From NCBI RefSeq assembly GCF_037176765.1, contig NC_090024.1:104299057-104363056 (forward strand): DNA of 64,000 nt, read 5' to 3'. Origin of the DNA: Anolis sagrei (Eukaryota > Chordata > Lepidosauria > Squamata > Anolidae). A program made the translations under genes and the position numbers. Of the stretch, positions 21,979 through 34,600 are shown in pieces (positions within the stretch are counted from its first letter, which is position 1; each line of letters opens with the position of its first letter). Under the pieces are notes generated by a model. That model was not told where the DNA came from. It saw nothing but the letters and a program-made list of their open reading frames with translations, and made no database searches.

Positions 21979-24900
21979 ATGGCCAACGAAGCAAGACCTT
22001 GCCCTTGCGACCTCGGAGACACATTTGACTATGAAGGACAGGGACATGAAGTTTCCATTGAACACATCAAGGCTTACCTGACCAAACCTCCTCATCATAC
22101 TGACAAAGCAGTCATAGTGATACATGATGTTTTTGGATGGCAGCTACCAAATACTAGATATATAGCTGATATGCTTGCATCCAATGGCTACATGTAAGAA
22201 CATTTTCATGATTTTTCTCAGTCATGCCTTATCAAACTGTATTCTATTAAACTTTTAAAATATTAGCGCGCTGTATGTAAAAAGCAATCAAACGTATTTT
22301 CTTTTTGCTTGTATACTTACACAGAAAGTAAGAGGATCAATTATCATATGTAGCACAATCTATTCTGAATAATAATACAGGAACGATGTACAATGTGACC
22401 TAAAAGTTTTCCAGCGTGAAAGGGAGGGTGCAACAGGATACCCTAAATAGCTGTTAGGAATATCCCACTTTGTCTCTCTCAACTGCAGAGGATTCTGTGC
22501 CCTTTTATTTTCTTCTTAAAGTTTAATACATGCTGCCACCAAATATAGAACTCTTCCACAGGCTACCACCTTATATGTGGAGTTTGGGTGAGAGGCATGC
22601 AAAGACTTTTGTTTGGTATGAACAAAGAAAGATGTTTATTTATTCCTTTAGAACAGGCATAAAAGCTTAATGGTTCCAATAAAACTTGTACAGAGCGTTA
22701 TGGTTTCAGAAGTAGTTCAGTGATTGAATTACAGGTTCCAGTCAAAACCTTCAAAACTGAGAAACTTTCAGTATTCCACTAAACAGTTCCTTCAATTCAA
22801 ACAGCCCAATCACCAGGGTCTGTTTAAAACAATAGTTCTTCTTTGAAGTAACTATTATATAACACAAGCTAAACTTCCTTCTACCTCCATTTTCAAAACC
22901 CAAACTCCTAACTGCCAACTCCAAACTCCTAACTCCTAACTCCTCACTCCTAATCCCTAACTGACATTCAAAAGGCTCCTTTTTTCCCTTGCTTCGTCTA
23001 AGCTCCGCCCACTTTCTTCCTCCAGGGCTATTGATCAATCAGGTGGTGACACACACCCTCAAGGCTGCCTGCTGGCTCCACCCCCTCTTGGCTCTTGTCA
23101 CGTTGCCAGGGCTCTGCCTTATTTAGGTAGAGATGAATCAAACTCCCAGTTTTATCAAACAGTTTAATTAAAACAGCACTTACGTGCTGGCTGTTTTAAT
23201 AGACCAAAACATAAAACATAAAGATGGCACTCAGCCACAGAATAAACAAAAACTGATAGCAAAAACAACTCCGTAGTCAAAAGGGTCCAGTCCAGTGGTC
23301 AAATGCCAAGAGTTCAATAAACGAAGTCCAGGAATCAAGAGTTCATACCATAGTCAAAAACCAGTCCAAAGGTTCAAGGTTCCAGGATTCCAAGATTACA
23401 GGAGATAGGTCAGGATACCAAAAAATCCAACAGACCTGGGGGAAAAACCAGCAGCTTCAACCACCAAAATGCAACAGATACTTTTCTCCCAAAGATTAGT
23501 CGCAAGGTTAGCTTCTTAAATCCAGTAACACCCAGCTGCAACTCATCTCCTGCACACCTCCATCCCTAATTGCTTTCACCTATGAACTCCCACTTACAGA
23601 TTACCAAACCCTCTAGAACTAATTGTCACATTAACCCTTCCATCATCAACCATCAACTGCAAAACATATGACAGCTCTGTGTTAACAAAATGGATGCCTG
23701 CTGGCCCCGCCCCCTCTTGGCTCTGTGTTAACAAAATGGATGCCTGCTGGCTCTGCCCCCTCTTGGCTCTGAGCTAAGAAAATAGCTGCTTGGCTTTTGG
23801 CCTTTAAGGAACCAAACGCCAGCCCTGCACAGTAGGCCAGTACATTACAGAGGGCAATAAAAATGAAGGAGGTTTCTCCAGCTCCTATCATATTAACAGC
23901 AAAGAACCTAAAACTTTGAGGATGAGAAATAGCTTCCTCCTCACCGCAATCCAGAGATAAAACTTTGTTTAATCTGTTGTGACATTTAATAGGCACATTA
24001 GAAATATCTGCCCCTGTAATAGATGGAGGAGTGGCAACAGTTAGTTTTAATCTTGGCAACAGGGGAGACAGGGTGGAAGAGTTTTACCATTTCTGCTCAT
24101 AAAGAATGGTGCTCTTCAGAAGCTTGGGATATAAATTCACAATCAGTTCAAAAAATGGATGGCTGTTCTTGGCTGATACAGTGTACTGCTTAGTTATACC
24201 CTAAATCAGGGGTCCTCAAACTAAGGCCCGGGGGCCGCATACGGCCCCCAAGGTCATTTACCCGGCCCTTGCTCAGTAGTCTGAAACTACTTGAAAGCAC
24301 ACAACAACAACAACAACAACAATCCTATCTCATCAGCCAAAAGCAGAAGACATAGTTTTTATAGATTCTTATAGTTTTTATTGCTTCTATGGTTTTTATA
24401 TGTATTTATGATGTGATTTAATTGCTTTTAACTGAGATATGTATGTATATATATACAGCATCTAATTGTTGCCGGTCTGTACACCAGCCTGAGTCGCCTT
24501 AGGACTGAAATGGGCAGGATAAAAATGACGAAAATAAATAAATAAAATTAATACCAGTCAATCTGTTTTTGCAAGGGATTTCTTAGGGGACATCTCATAC
24601 CATTTTATACAGGACGGAAAGAAAGCACTTCCAGTGTGGGTTTGTGTGCACAAAAAATGCTGTAGTGCTTTAACAAAGACTTATGTGTTCATACAAAACA
24701 CACACTAGGTAATGGATTCCTCCAATATATACTAGAAATTTTTGGGTTTTTTAAAGACATATTCTCTTTCTGACAAAGGGAATTGTTTTGAATGGCAGGG
24801 TGTGTATGCTTGTGCATTAAGGTCTAATATCGAGTAATTTAAAATCCACAATTTTATAAATGAACTTGTATGCATTTTCCATACAGAGCAATTCTCCCCG

Positions 24901-27900
24901 ACTTCTATAGAGGACAAACCGCTTGGACACTATCTGATGACTGGGATACATTTGATGATTGGCTAAAAACACGAGACTCCAAAAATATCAACAGGTAAGA
25001 TTTCAGTTCAAGTGGTAGTTATTCCTTTCTGGACATTGTAGGCTGATGCCTGGTCAAGCTAAGATGTACATTTCAGAAAGAGAGGAAAGGACTGCATGTA
25101 TAGATCTCACATTTCCCTGTGAGATCGCCAAAAGTTGTGCATATCTTCCACAATTGTCATTGGAATAACCCAATTACTACACTGTGAACGAGGCCTTACA
25201 CTGATTGGACTCATTCTGATATCATCCAATACTTTTTTTTGATGGGGCAAATGTAGCCAACTGAGTCCAGCTGTTTCTAAATGGAACAAGGGAATTCATT
25301 CACTACAATTCCTTGAAGCTTGTGTGACTGTGAAAGAAGTGATAAATTCCATAAATATCCATAGACTGTCCATACAGGGTTGCATTGTTAATATTCGTCA
25401 CATTTTCACTAAATACATTTTCTGGCTCACATGTCCACTGCTTATTTCTTTTTTATACAACTTCTTGTTGCCATGATACTTGACTACTTGACCTATTTAT
25501 TCAGTTTCGTATCTTGCTTTCACTTTCTAGAGATGTCCGAACCATTGCAAGATATTTACCTATATTTTCCTTAACAAAATATTTGCACGAAAAATTTGCT
25601 ATTGATGTCATTGTGGTTCCTTTGAATGTCTGACGTCTAGATTCGCTTTTAGCAAGAGAATAAAACAAGTGAGTACAAGGAAATGTTTCAAAAATGGTTT
25701 TCTAACTAATTACTTCATTTACTTACATTTTTCTGTCTCAGAGAAACAGATGTTGTCTTGAAGTATCTGAAGGAACAATGTCATGCAAAAGAGATAGGTG
25801 TCATTGGATTTTGCTGGGGTGGAGCTGCTGTTCATCATTTGATGTTGAGATACTCTGAATTTAAGGCTGGTGTATCCATTTATGGTAAGTGTCATGGACA
25901 ATCGAGTCTGTACAAATTGATTCCTCTGCCTCTATTATATAGAAAAATAACGAAAAGAAAGTGGAACATGATTTTAATTGGCCAGAAATTGAGATTGATT
26001 TCACTTCCATGTTCTTTGGAAGAATATGGTTGGAAACTATATGGTACATTATATATAAACTAATGGTAATTTTAGGCTTTGCACAAGTACTAATAATAGA
26101 AAGAGGGGGAGATATCCAACTAGTGTATACTTTGGATTGTCAAAGTATGGAATTATTAAGGTTGATTGCATTTACATGCTGTTTGAATAATATATTCTGT
26201 TATCTATCATTTAAGCAGATATCATTCCCAGAGCACCTAACCTGTACTTCATAATGTGAGATTCTTCTAGTTGATTTTTGTTATTTATTTAGATTGAGAT
26301 TCTGCATTGGGAAATACATGTGTCTCACACATCTATACCCCCACAACTAAGTCTTCTCATACCTACCTGTGATTGATTTTGATTTTTTTTAATTTTTAGT
26401 TTTAGTTGAGGAACCTTCTGGTCATCAATTAGCATATACCCCTATCATTTTCCTCCAGAAATAATGTTTATGTATCTTAAATTATTTCTAAATTGCAAGT
26501 ATATATGTTGTTTTGTAACTGGACCATATGTTGCTTGCCTATGGATCAACTGTTGTTGGTTTGATTAATATTTGTAGTTTTTTTGAACAATCTTACAATG
26601 ACTACCAGACCCATCATCAGTTGGGTTCACAGTGCTCTTGTGGGTCAATTGCAACTCCCATAATCCCAGGTCAATTCCCCCAATCCCGCCATCACTCACA
26701 GTTCGTCAAGATATGTGTGTGTCTGCCCCACCTATGGATCAACCATTGTTGGTTTGATTAATTACAGCTTTTGGATGTTCTTACAACTACTTCTGGTTTG
26801 ATATTTTTTTTAAAAAAATGTTGTTTTTAACCAACAGACCTGAGATTACAAATTACTTTGGAAAGTTGCAAGAGCAGTCAGCCATTCAGCATAAATGGCT
26901 GACGTTTGAGAGAAAATATCTAAAGCTTTTTTGATCTTACAGATCTGGTGTTATGATAGATTGAATTACAAACAGATTTTCTTGGTTAGTACCACAAAAT
27001 TAGAGCATTGCTAAAAACAGACTTTGGATAAGATGTAACAAGGTGGTCACTTCATTTTTAGAATACAGACAGCTCCCTTTTTGTCTCATGAAGGACAGCC
27101 TGGGGACTGAATGGCACATCCCATATAAACTGGTGATAACTTTAGGTTTTGCCCAAGTGCAAGTGATGGACGAAGGGGTGTCATCCAAATCACAATAGAA
27201 AATGTATGCCTTGAAACTTGTTTGCACATCAAACATGCAGCATATGCAAAAACCTTGAATAAATATTTGTTTTCTGTGAAATGTACTTGAAATGGAAAAC
27301 TGGTAATTCCCACAGAACATTCCTATTTTTTAATCTTGGGAACTATAAAAATCTACAACACTAAACATATAAAGCTAATTACGTTTTAAAAATATTGTGT
27401 TTAATGTAGCTTTTCCTCAAATGTACTCTAGGAGTCATCCGGTTTCATGATACCAGTTGTGAACTTAAGAACCCCACGTTTTTCATTTTTGGAGAGAATG
27501 ATTTCTTTATTCCTCTTGACCAAGTAAGTTGTTTCACAAAGTAGAGTTATCAAATTGTACATCAAATGATTCAGAAAAAAAATGTACCAGGCTGTGAAAA
27601 TTAACTGTTGTGAATTCATTTCATGAACACAATGTATCTATCTTTCCCAAATTCCCAAACATTTTGAATACTTTAGTGCAGAGGTTCCCAAAGTGTGCTC
27701 CATGGAGTCTTTGAGAATCTGTGAGTGATTGGAAGAGGCTCTGTGTCAGGTGTCTCAGTGCTCCTTCCCTTCTCCTCCTCTTCCTGCTCCTTCTCCTTCT
27801 CTTCCTCTCCCCCTTCCCTGCCAGACATACGGCACATCCAATGAGTGGCCACTTTGGAGCTGTCCCTTTGAGCAGATTGGTTGGCAGGAGCAGGTCACTG

Positions 27901-30900
27901 TGGAGAAATAGAAAAGCCAAGGGCTCCAAGCTCAGAAACCGCCAGCAGAGATCTGGATAAGGAGCCAGTGAGCCAAATGACTCAGTCAGACAATTAACAT
28001 GTTTGAAAGGTAAAAGAGAGAGAAATGGTGAGAGGAAGGTGTGCAGGTACAGCTGTACCAGAAGTTCCCACTTTATTTGCTTTGTATTAAGTGTTTGCTT
28101 GCAGCCCAAGGCTTGGGATTTTGCAGAAGGGTGGCTTCCTGTTAAAGTTTGCAGTTATAGGACAGGTCACCTGTCCATCATCATTAGGTTTTTTAGTTCC
28201 GCCCCCTTTTGGGTTTTGAGAAGGGAAGTGAGCCATTTCAGTCAGTCACACACAAGGAAGCTAGTCTATAGGACGCAGACAGCTCGTCCCGTAGTGAAAG
28301 CTTCATTCCTCAAGATCATCCGGGGATCATCCGGTGATCATCTGGGGATCATTCAGGGAAGTAGAAATAGAAGGAAAATATCCCAAAGGCTCTGGCTGAG
28401 AGCTCACAGCCTTTCAGCCTCACAGCACCAGAGGGGAAAACAGCCCTGAAGTTCCCACAGGACAGCATAACAGAACCACGGAATTCCAGCTGGAATATCT
28501 TCAAGCCTTGGCTGGTAGGTTTACTCGATGTCCAGGCGCATTTGGGGTCGGTAGTAAAACCCAGACCAGCGAGGCCCAGATGATAGACAGCCTGGGAGAG
28601 ATTATAAAGGGTTCTTCCTCATGCTGAGAAAGTACAGTTAATCCAAGTCAGTGCCAGTCTCTTAAAGACTAGAATAAGCAAGCCTTGAAGTGTTGTTTGA
28701 AGACTTGTTATTTGTTCCTTAATAAAGACTTTGTTGTACCATTAAAGACTCTAAAGACCATCACTTCAGGAAATCCCTAAGAATCTCTCTTTGAGGCACC
28801 CTGGCTTCCCACTGGGTTTAAAGTATACGTCCTATAGAATAAAGACAATTTGTTCAGACCCAGAGCGCGACAGAACAGAAGGTTAGAAAAAAACCGAGTT
28901 GGACCTTCATTAGCCAGGAAAAATAATAAGAGGGTGCTCCAGGCATTAAAAGACACCATGGTGACTCAGGAGGGAGATTTCAGAGAATCTCCGCTAAACT
29001 CTGACAAACTCTGTCACAAGAAGCAGGCACATTGTTCACATTAATAGGGATGTTGCCTATGTGTAAAGCCCCCTTTGGGGTTGAGAAGGGCGGAGTATAA
29101 ATATGGTTAATTAATTAATTAATTTCAAATGCACATGTAATATGGTAACATTTTTCAAATATTCATTTATTTTATTTTATTTCCTATATTTATACCCCGC
29201 CCTCCCCTCCCCTGAACTAACCTCAACTAGTTGTTATAGTTTCGTAGATTTAAATAATGAATAATATTATCTCCAGTTCTTTTTTACTATTGTTTTCTCC
29301 TTCCCTCCCTCCCTCCCCCCCCCCTCTCTATATCTGCATACATACACACACACTTTATACTTAGGTATATGTATCATGTGTAATATGCCTCATAGAACAT
29401 AAATAGAACTAAACACTAAACATTTCTTGGAGCTCCACGAGAAAGTTTCTGTGGCTGAAAAGGTTTGGGAACCCCTGCTCTAGTGGACACAGCTAATGAT
29501 ATTTGTAGGTCATTGTGTGTTCCTTTGGATACCACTACCAGATCTGTGTCTGTTTGTTTTATTCTAAATCAAGTCATTTTCTTAAGTAGTGAAACAACTA
29601 GTAAACCTTCTACACCTGATAGTCTCTGCCTAGGTTCAGGTAATGAAAACCTATAAGGAGAACTGCGCAGTTTGTTTCCAAAAGGTCCCAAATTGAAAAA
29701 AAAAATGAGTTATAGGTGGCAGCACATTGTAGGATAGGAGTAGACTATTATGCACAGATCAAAACTATCAAAATGTGTCAAAACCCTTCAATAAAGAGCC
29801 TGGAAAATTGCATTTTACAACAAAAGAATGCATATCCTCCGCATGTTTCTTTCCAATTCCTGTAAAATTTGTTCAGATAGATTTGGTGCATTTTGGAAAC
29901 TAATGAGAAAGAAGCACTGTTATGCTTGTAGCAGAAAAAGTTACAATGCAGGCCAATTGTTTCTGGGCAAGATAAATTAGGTCTTACTTTGCTAATTCAT
30001 GTTGCAAAATAGCATCAGGAATTACCTTTTTTTTTTTTGCAAGTACTGTTTTTAAATTGTACACAGTAAAAGGTAAAGAAGAGAGGTAATTCAGCAGATT
30101 GACTACTTTTCCTATGGGCTGGGCAGAGTTAGCCATATCTTGAAGTGCATATGGTTGCTTTTTTGTTTGTTTCAGGATAGATAGCAAATCAGGCATCTCG
30201 CAGGCTAGAATTTTCTTTCTTAAGTCATTCCATTGTTGACTAGATATGTAAAAACATCTTCAATTTCTAGCCCTTGTGACATATGCAAAATTAGACATCC
30301 TTTCTCCCTCCTAAGACAAAATAAAGCTTTGATTGTAATGTAAAATTACCATGACCCTTGATTTTCAGGAATGCATGTTGCACATAGTGTGTTTCAGTCA
30401 GGTCCAATGCAGAAGACACAATAGCATTGCACCCAGGCAAGAGAAAAAAGAACAGAAAAACTTCACTCTTATCAGCAGAGTTAAAACATAAACTTTCAAT
30501 GTTGGCAACAAAAACAAACAGTGCAACAAATTTACATAGTCCTTGCAAGCAATACAGAATAAGGCTTCTTCATCTTCACCCAAATGAGAGAGCAGTAGAA
30601 ATGGTTGAGCAAAATGCCTGAGCAAAGGCTCCTCAGAGCAAAAGCTGAACTGTATTCTAAAAACCACACAGTTATACCCCACCGGGTGTGGTCCAAACTT
30701 ACCAGTTGACCTACATTATCAGCTGCACATAATAATCAACAGTATAAGATTTTGTTTAACGCACATACACACACACATACTTGATCCTGTTACAACTTAC
30801 TGTATCAATACAGGCTTAAATTCAGTTATTAGCCTAAACTACAATAAATGCACGGAATAATTGAATTAAATTTTTGTTTTGCCAATTTCCCATTAATTCA

Positions 30901-31295
30901 ATTGGTCTCCTCTAGTTGGAACAATCTATTGAATTTGGAGCATGGAATATAAGGTAGAAAGTCTGGACTTCCCCTGCAGTACAGACACATGCTTAATCTT
31001 TGCATTGGAAATAAAGCAAATTTATAGTCTTTTCATTAATTTTTTCATAACATTCTATGGATCAAGATGATATTAGTCTTGTCAACCTGTACTAAGAAGC
31101 TGTTTTCTGTTGTAGGTTGCTGAATTAGAGCAGAACCTGAAAAAAGAATGCAAAACCGATTTTGAAGTGAAGATTTATCCAGGACAGAGACATGGTTTTG
31201 TACATCGCAGAAAAGAAGAGAAATACCCTCAAGATAAGCCTTTCATTGAAGAAGCAAGGAAGGACATGCTGAATTGGTTAAAGAAATATATATAA
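21979..31295 (+). CDS. CMBL: CMBL copy B (complete, five coding exons)
   Basis: Dienelactone-hydrolase-family esterase of 245 residues, matching human length. Coding exons are 21979-22193, 24887-24994, 25742-25884, 27432-27523 and 31116-31295. The start ATG is the first codon after the exon 2 acceptor ([16 protein letters not shown]). The triad is intact: Cys in GFCWGG, Asp in [11 protein letters not shown], His in GQRHGFVHR. Oddities: Arg precedes the catalytic His where A, C and human have Thr. Exon 3 is the most divergent of the three copies ([18 protein letters not shown] against [18 protein letters not shown] in C). The codon split across exons 2/3 gives Ile where C has Thr. Its own promoter and exon 1 are at 18.1-18.6 kb. 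It is open throughout, so it is likely expressed, perhaps with changed substrate preference (inference). Confidence 0.95.
22429..23849 (-). mobile_element. solo LTR, 1.4 kb, in intron 2 of copy B (fossil)
   Basis: The block starts TGCAACAGG and ends CATTACA, with the 5-bp target duplication GAGGG on both sides (22424-22428 and 23850-23854). Copy C has an uninterrupted empty-site equivalent (about 41,100-41,120). On the - strand an AATAAATAAA lies in the second half, in the place expected of an LTR polyadenylation signal. It holds three copies of a TGCCTGCTGGCTC-type motif (about 23,065, 23,692, 23,730). There are no internal genes. Confidence 0.78.
24207..24547 (+). mobile_element. hAT MITE end plus LINE tail
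   Basis: CAGGGGTCCTCAAACTAAGG opens a truncated member of the family seen at 47192-47555, up to the CAA microsatellite at about 24,302-24,322. It is followed by a separate LINE-type tail (TCTAATTGTTGCCGGTCTGT, GAGTCGCCTTAGG, AAATAAATAAATAAAA). The junction between them is uncertain. Confidence 0.6.
25885..27431. other. intron 4 of copy B
   Basis: AT-rich intron paralogous in part to the introns at 4,217 (A) and 46,624 (C). A 29-bp motif (CCTATGGATCAACTGTTGTT and variants) occurs twice, at about 26,538 and 26,742, around a GC-richer block, suggesting an old insertion. No exon was found. Confidence 0.45.
27679..29477. mobile_element. non-autonomous hAT element carrying a solo LTR
   Basis: Ends CAGAGGTTCCCAAAGTGTG and AAAAGGTTTGGGAACCCCTG, with target duplication CTTTAGTG/CTCTAGTG (27671-27678 and 29478-29485). 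The inside holds the LTR at 28040-28877 and a LINE tail near 29,050-29,215 (GAGAAGGGCGGAGTATAAAT). No transposase was recognised. Confidence 0.8.
28040..28877 (+). mobile_element. solo LTR, family 1 (fossil)
   Basis: Begins TGTGCAGGTACAGC and ends with ACAGAACA; 5-bp target duplication GAAGG (28035-28039 and 28878-28882). It is homologous in opposite orientation to 3056-3825 and longer by about 70 bp. It has a CTTAATAAAGACTTTG stretch typical of an LTR polyadenylation region. No internal region is present. Confidence 0.78.
29478..31115. other. intron 5 of copy B, right part
   Basis: Mostly unique, AT-rich intron that is paralogous to copy A intron 5 (8,865-9,520 and 10,980-11,281). I see no transposon with clear ends and no exon. 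Confidence 0.5.
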
Positions 31296-31558
31296 CAGTC
31301 CATAATATCATAATGCCATAATGCCAATTAGGAAATTGCCTCTCAAGATACACTTTTCAACTTTTTTAAATGAAGAATTGCAATGATAAGCATATCTCGC
31401 TTTCCAAGAATCCACAATTTTAGGTTGGGCTTCATTGCCTGTCAAGGACAAGTTAACGCTGCAGTGCAGTTAGAATAGGCTGTGTTGATCTTGCTATTGC
31501 CACCACCTTTAAATTCAAATGCCTCTTTCCTGATCCTTCATCATCACCTACTCCTAGC

Positions 31559-31564
31559 AATAAG
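31559..31564 (+). terminator. altered poly(A) signal of copy B (AATAAG)
   Basis: AATAAG lies at the position homologous to AATAAA of copy C (49314-49319), in matching context (TAGCAATAAGTTGGTTC against TAGAAATAAATTGGTTC). An intact AATAAA follows at 31665-31670 inside the terminal repeat of a mariner. Which one is used is unknown. Confidence 0.45.
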
Positions 31565-31655
31565 TTGGTTCTTAAACAGTGTTTGAATATGACACTAAGA
31601 AATACACCAGCTTTCTTTACTGAATCATTTATATAACACAATTACGTGTTTATTA

Positions 31656-32447
31656 CAAAGGTTGAATAAAAAGTAATGTCGTCACCTTCGTTACTTGGGT
31701 TTGGATAGGAATATTTTAATAAATCAAACGCAAAAATAATCCTTAGAATGTGCTCTTTAACTACTGCTATTCACTTTTCCACATAATCACCAGACAATTG
31801 GATACTTTTCTGCCAACGATGAACAAGTTTTCTGAAGCCATCAAGGAAGAAGTAGATACTCTGTTTCCGCAACCAGTGTCTCACAGTTCTCTCATCCTGG
31901 GTATCCATCATACACAGATCTTCCGATAGCCAAGCAAAGCAATAATGTGACCCACACAGTCTTGTGAAATGCCGATTATGCTTGAAATTTCTCTCTGAGT
32001 GATATGACAATTGTCCTGAATCAATCTGTCAACCTTTTGCTTGTGAAACTCAGTAGTTGCTGTCACAGGACATCCAACTCTGTTTGTCACGCAAGTCAGA
32101 TATTCCCACCTCAACATCTTTAAACTTACTTGCCCAACGACGCACTGCACTCACATCAACAAAATCACCATAAACAGCTTGCATTATCTGATGAATCTCC
32201 GTTGGGATGACACCTTCTGCTATCAAGAATTCAATGACTGCATGTTGTTTAAGTTGCATTGACCAACCGTCTGCGCAGGGTTCCATACTTTGCATTTTAA
32301 CAACATGACCATTCAATGCTAAGGCTTCCCGCCAAAATGGAACTCTAGAGGAGTGTCTACTGAACAAGCCAGTAGCTGCCGCATACCAGTACTGCCATCT
32401 GTTGAGGAGTTACGAAAGTGGAGGCATTACTTTTCATTCAACCCTCG
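31656..32447 (-). mobile_element. mariner transposon, internally deleted
   Basis: Flanked by TA (31654-31655 and 32448-32449). The terminal repeats are CAAAGGTTGAATAAAAAGTA and its inverse TTACTTTTCATTCAACCCTC. The - strand frames show transposase pieces: GVIPTEIHQIMQAVYGDFVD, VSAVRRWASKFKD, TEFHKQKVDRLIQDN, ITQREISSIIGIS and the C-terminal FRKLVHRWQKSIQ with DYVEK. The middle of the catalytic domain is missing and several frames are broken. At 792 bp it is well short of the usual 1.3 kb. It lies about 360 bp past the copy B stop codon. Confidence 0.9.
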
Positions 32448-32974
32448 TATTTGGATAACCAAGCTTTATGTTCTGTTAGTTGACAGGTTTGAATATAAGA
32501 ACTTGTCTTTGGAATTTTGAATTTTCTAAAACCATTGCCAGAACGGCTAGTTTGTATCTTTCTGATAGAAATTTGTGGCTCTGCAAATGATGGATGAAGT
32601 TCTTATCATTCCTAAAGCACATAATCTATGCTGAGAGTTGATAAAAATAAGAATTGGAGTGCAGTAATTTTGAAAGGCTAAAAATTTTCTATTCTTTTTC
32701 TATCAGAATTCACTACACAATTAATAATTTCCCTTTCTGTTTAATGCCTGCTTTCATCTATTTAATGCCTGCCTCATGTACAGAGGAAGAATTGCTGGAG
32801 GCTACAGACAACACCATTGCTGTTGCCTTTTTTTGGTCAAAACATATTTAGCTGCTTGTGCTCCTTCTATTTTTATCAGTTTTATGCAATGCTTTTGATA
32901 CAAAATAATAATCAGCGGGGGGGGGGGGGAACAACTTCCATGCTTGTCACTTGTGTACCTACTAATTCCCTGGT

Positions 32975-34600
32975 TGGGCTCCTGTATTTTTTTTAAAATG
33001 TGATTTAATTTTTTCTATTAGTAGAAGAGTTCACCATAACATTCAAACAACAACATGACATATTACAGACCATACACACACATGAAACCCCTGCCCCACA
33101 CAAAATAAAACCTCTTCCTCATACCGGTCACCCTTCACCATGACTTCCAACACTGAAGCACTATGAAGTCTTTAAGCCAATTTATCTATCTTTGTTCGTA
33201 GTAATCCTAAATTTCTAATGGTATTCTTCTGTGTCACTGACTCTCCACTCAAACATGCCATGGCCAACTTCCACTTTTCCAAAAAAGTCCTCATTGCTTT
33301 TGTTTGTCCTATTATTGGTTAGTTTGGCCATCAGCATATATTCCGCACTCTTTCCCTCCAATCCTTTTTAGTCAAACTTTTTTTCCTTTCCAGTCTTTAG
33401 CTATGGTTAATCTTGCCACGGCAAAGCTATATTCGTATCTTTCTTGGTCCTTTTGATTATTGTTTTCTTAATGCAAACCTAATAGACACAACCCTGGGAT
33501 TTCCCCCCCTATTATATAGCATTTTATTTGTCTCCTTAGTTACCTTATCCCAAAATGCCTGTATGGTCTTACAGGTCCACCACATATGGAAGAATGTCCC
33601 TTTCTGTTTCCTACCTCTCCATCAAATACCTTGTTGTGATTTATCTATTTTTTCCAATGTTGCTGGGGTGATATAGCATCTATAAAACATTTTATATAGA
33701 TTCACCCTAACTGATCCAGATAGCATAAATTTTAATCCTTTATTTCATAGGTATTCCCAGTTATCCAATTCTATTGGTCTACCTAGGTACTGGGCCTAAG
33801 ATATAATTACTGTCTTCACTCTGTTATCCTCCATGTTGTAGCTTAATATGTATTGTATAATCTGTAGATTAACCCTTTGTTTCCCTTTCCACCTATTCTT
33901 TCCAATTCTGATTTTTTTGGTTGCGAAACCCACCCTCGTGTCTTTTTGTATCTTTCATACAGTTGATGATAGCAAAACGAATAATTAATTCCCAATTCTT
34001 CTCACCCTTTTGATTTCCACTTTTAATTTTCTCTTATAAGAAATTATTTATACGTAATTGTTTCTATCCTTAGGGTTCGTCTTATAACCACTTCTAATGG
34101 ACTCAACCAAAGGTGTTTTTTTTCCGGTCCCATGCCTTTTCGGTATTTTTTCCAAATATCTAGCGCCTCCCTCTTATTATATGTTTATTAAAGTTTTTGT
34201 TTAGTTTGTCTCCTTCATGCCACACATATGCATGCCAGCCGAATCTTAATTAATATCCTTCCAAATCTAATAGAGTCTTATTCTCTAGCTTTATCCATTC
34301 TGTTGTTGAAGGCTTTCATGGCTGGGATCACTGGGTTGTTGTAGGCTTTTTGGGCTATAGCATTCTCTCCTGACATTTCGCCTGCATCTATGGCAAGCAT
34401 CCTCAGAAGTTGTGAAGTCTGAGAGGTCTGAGACCTCACAACCTCTGAGGATGCATGCCATAGATGCAGGTTAAATGTCAGGAGAGAATGCCTCTAGAAC
34501 ATGGCCATATAGCCTGAAAAACCTACAACAACCCAGTTTATCCATTCTTTCAGCCAGGACAGAGCATGATTGATCACAATGAAACATAACGATAATGAGA
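32975..34600 (-). mobile_element. L1 LINE fragment, split by a Penelope-like element
   Basis: The - strand reads FHMWWTCKTIQAFWDKVTKE and TNKMLYNR near 33,520-33,610, the C-terminal ORF2 motif of L1. Other frames in the region are decayed. The element at 34302-34536 interrupts it, and L1 sequence appears to continue to about 34,600. It lies between copies B and C. Confidence 0.7.
34302..34536. mobile_element. Penelope-like fold-back copy with 12-bp target duplication
   Basis: It consists only of the two inverted arms of the family: left GAAGGCTTTCATGGCTGGGA through GCCTGCATCTATGGCAAGCA; right GATGCATGCCATAGATGCAG through AAACCTACAACAACCC. There is no coding part. Perfect target duplication TTTATCCATTCT (34290-34301 and 34537-34548). 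Confidence 0.88.

Noticed and set aside
27621-28109. 162-codon - strand frame rich in Arg and Lys
   Set aside because: It lies inside a non-autonomous hAT element over a purine/pyrimidine-rich tract and shows no family motif.
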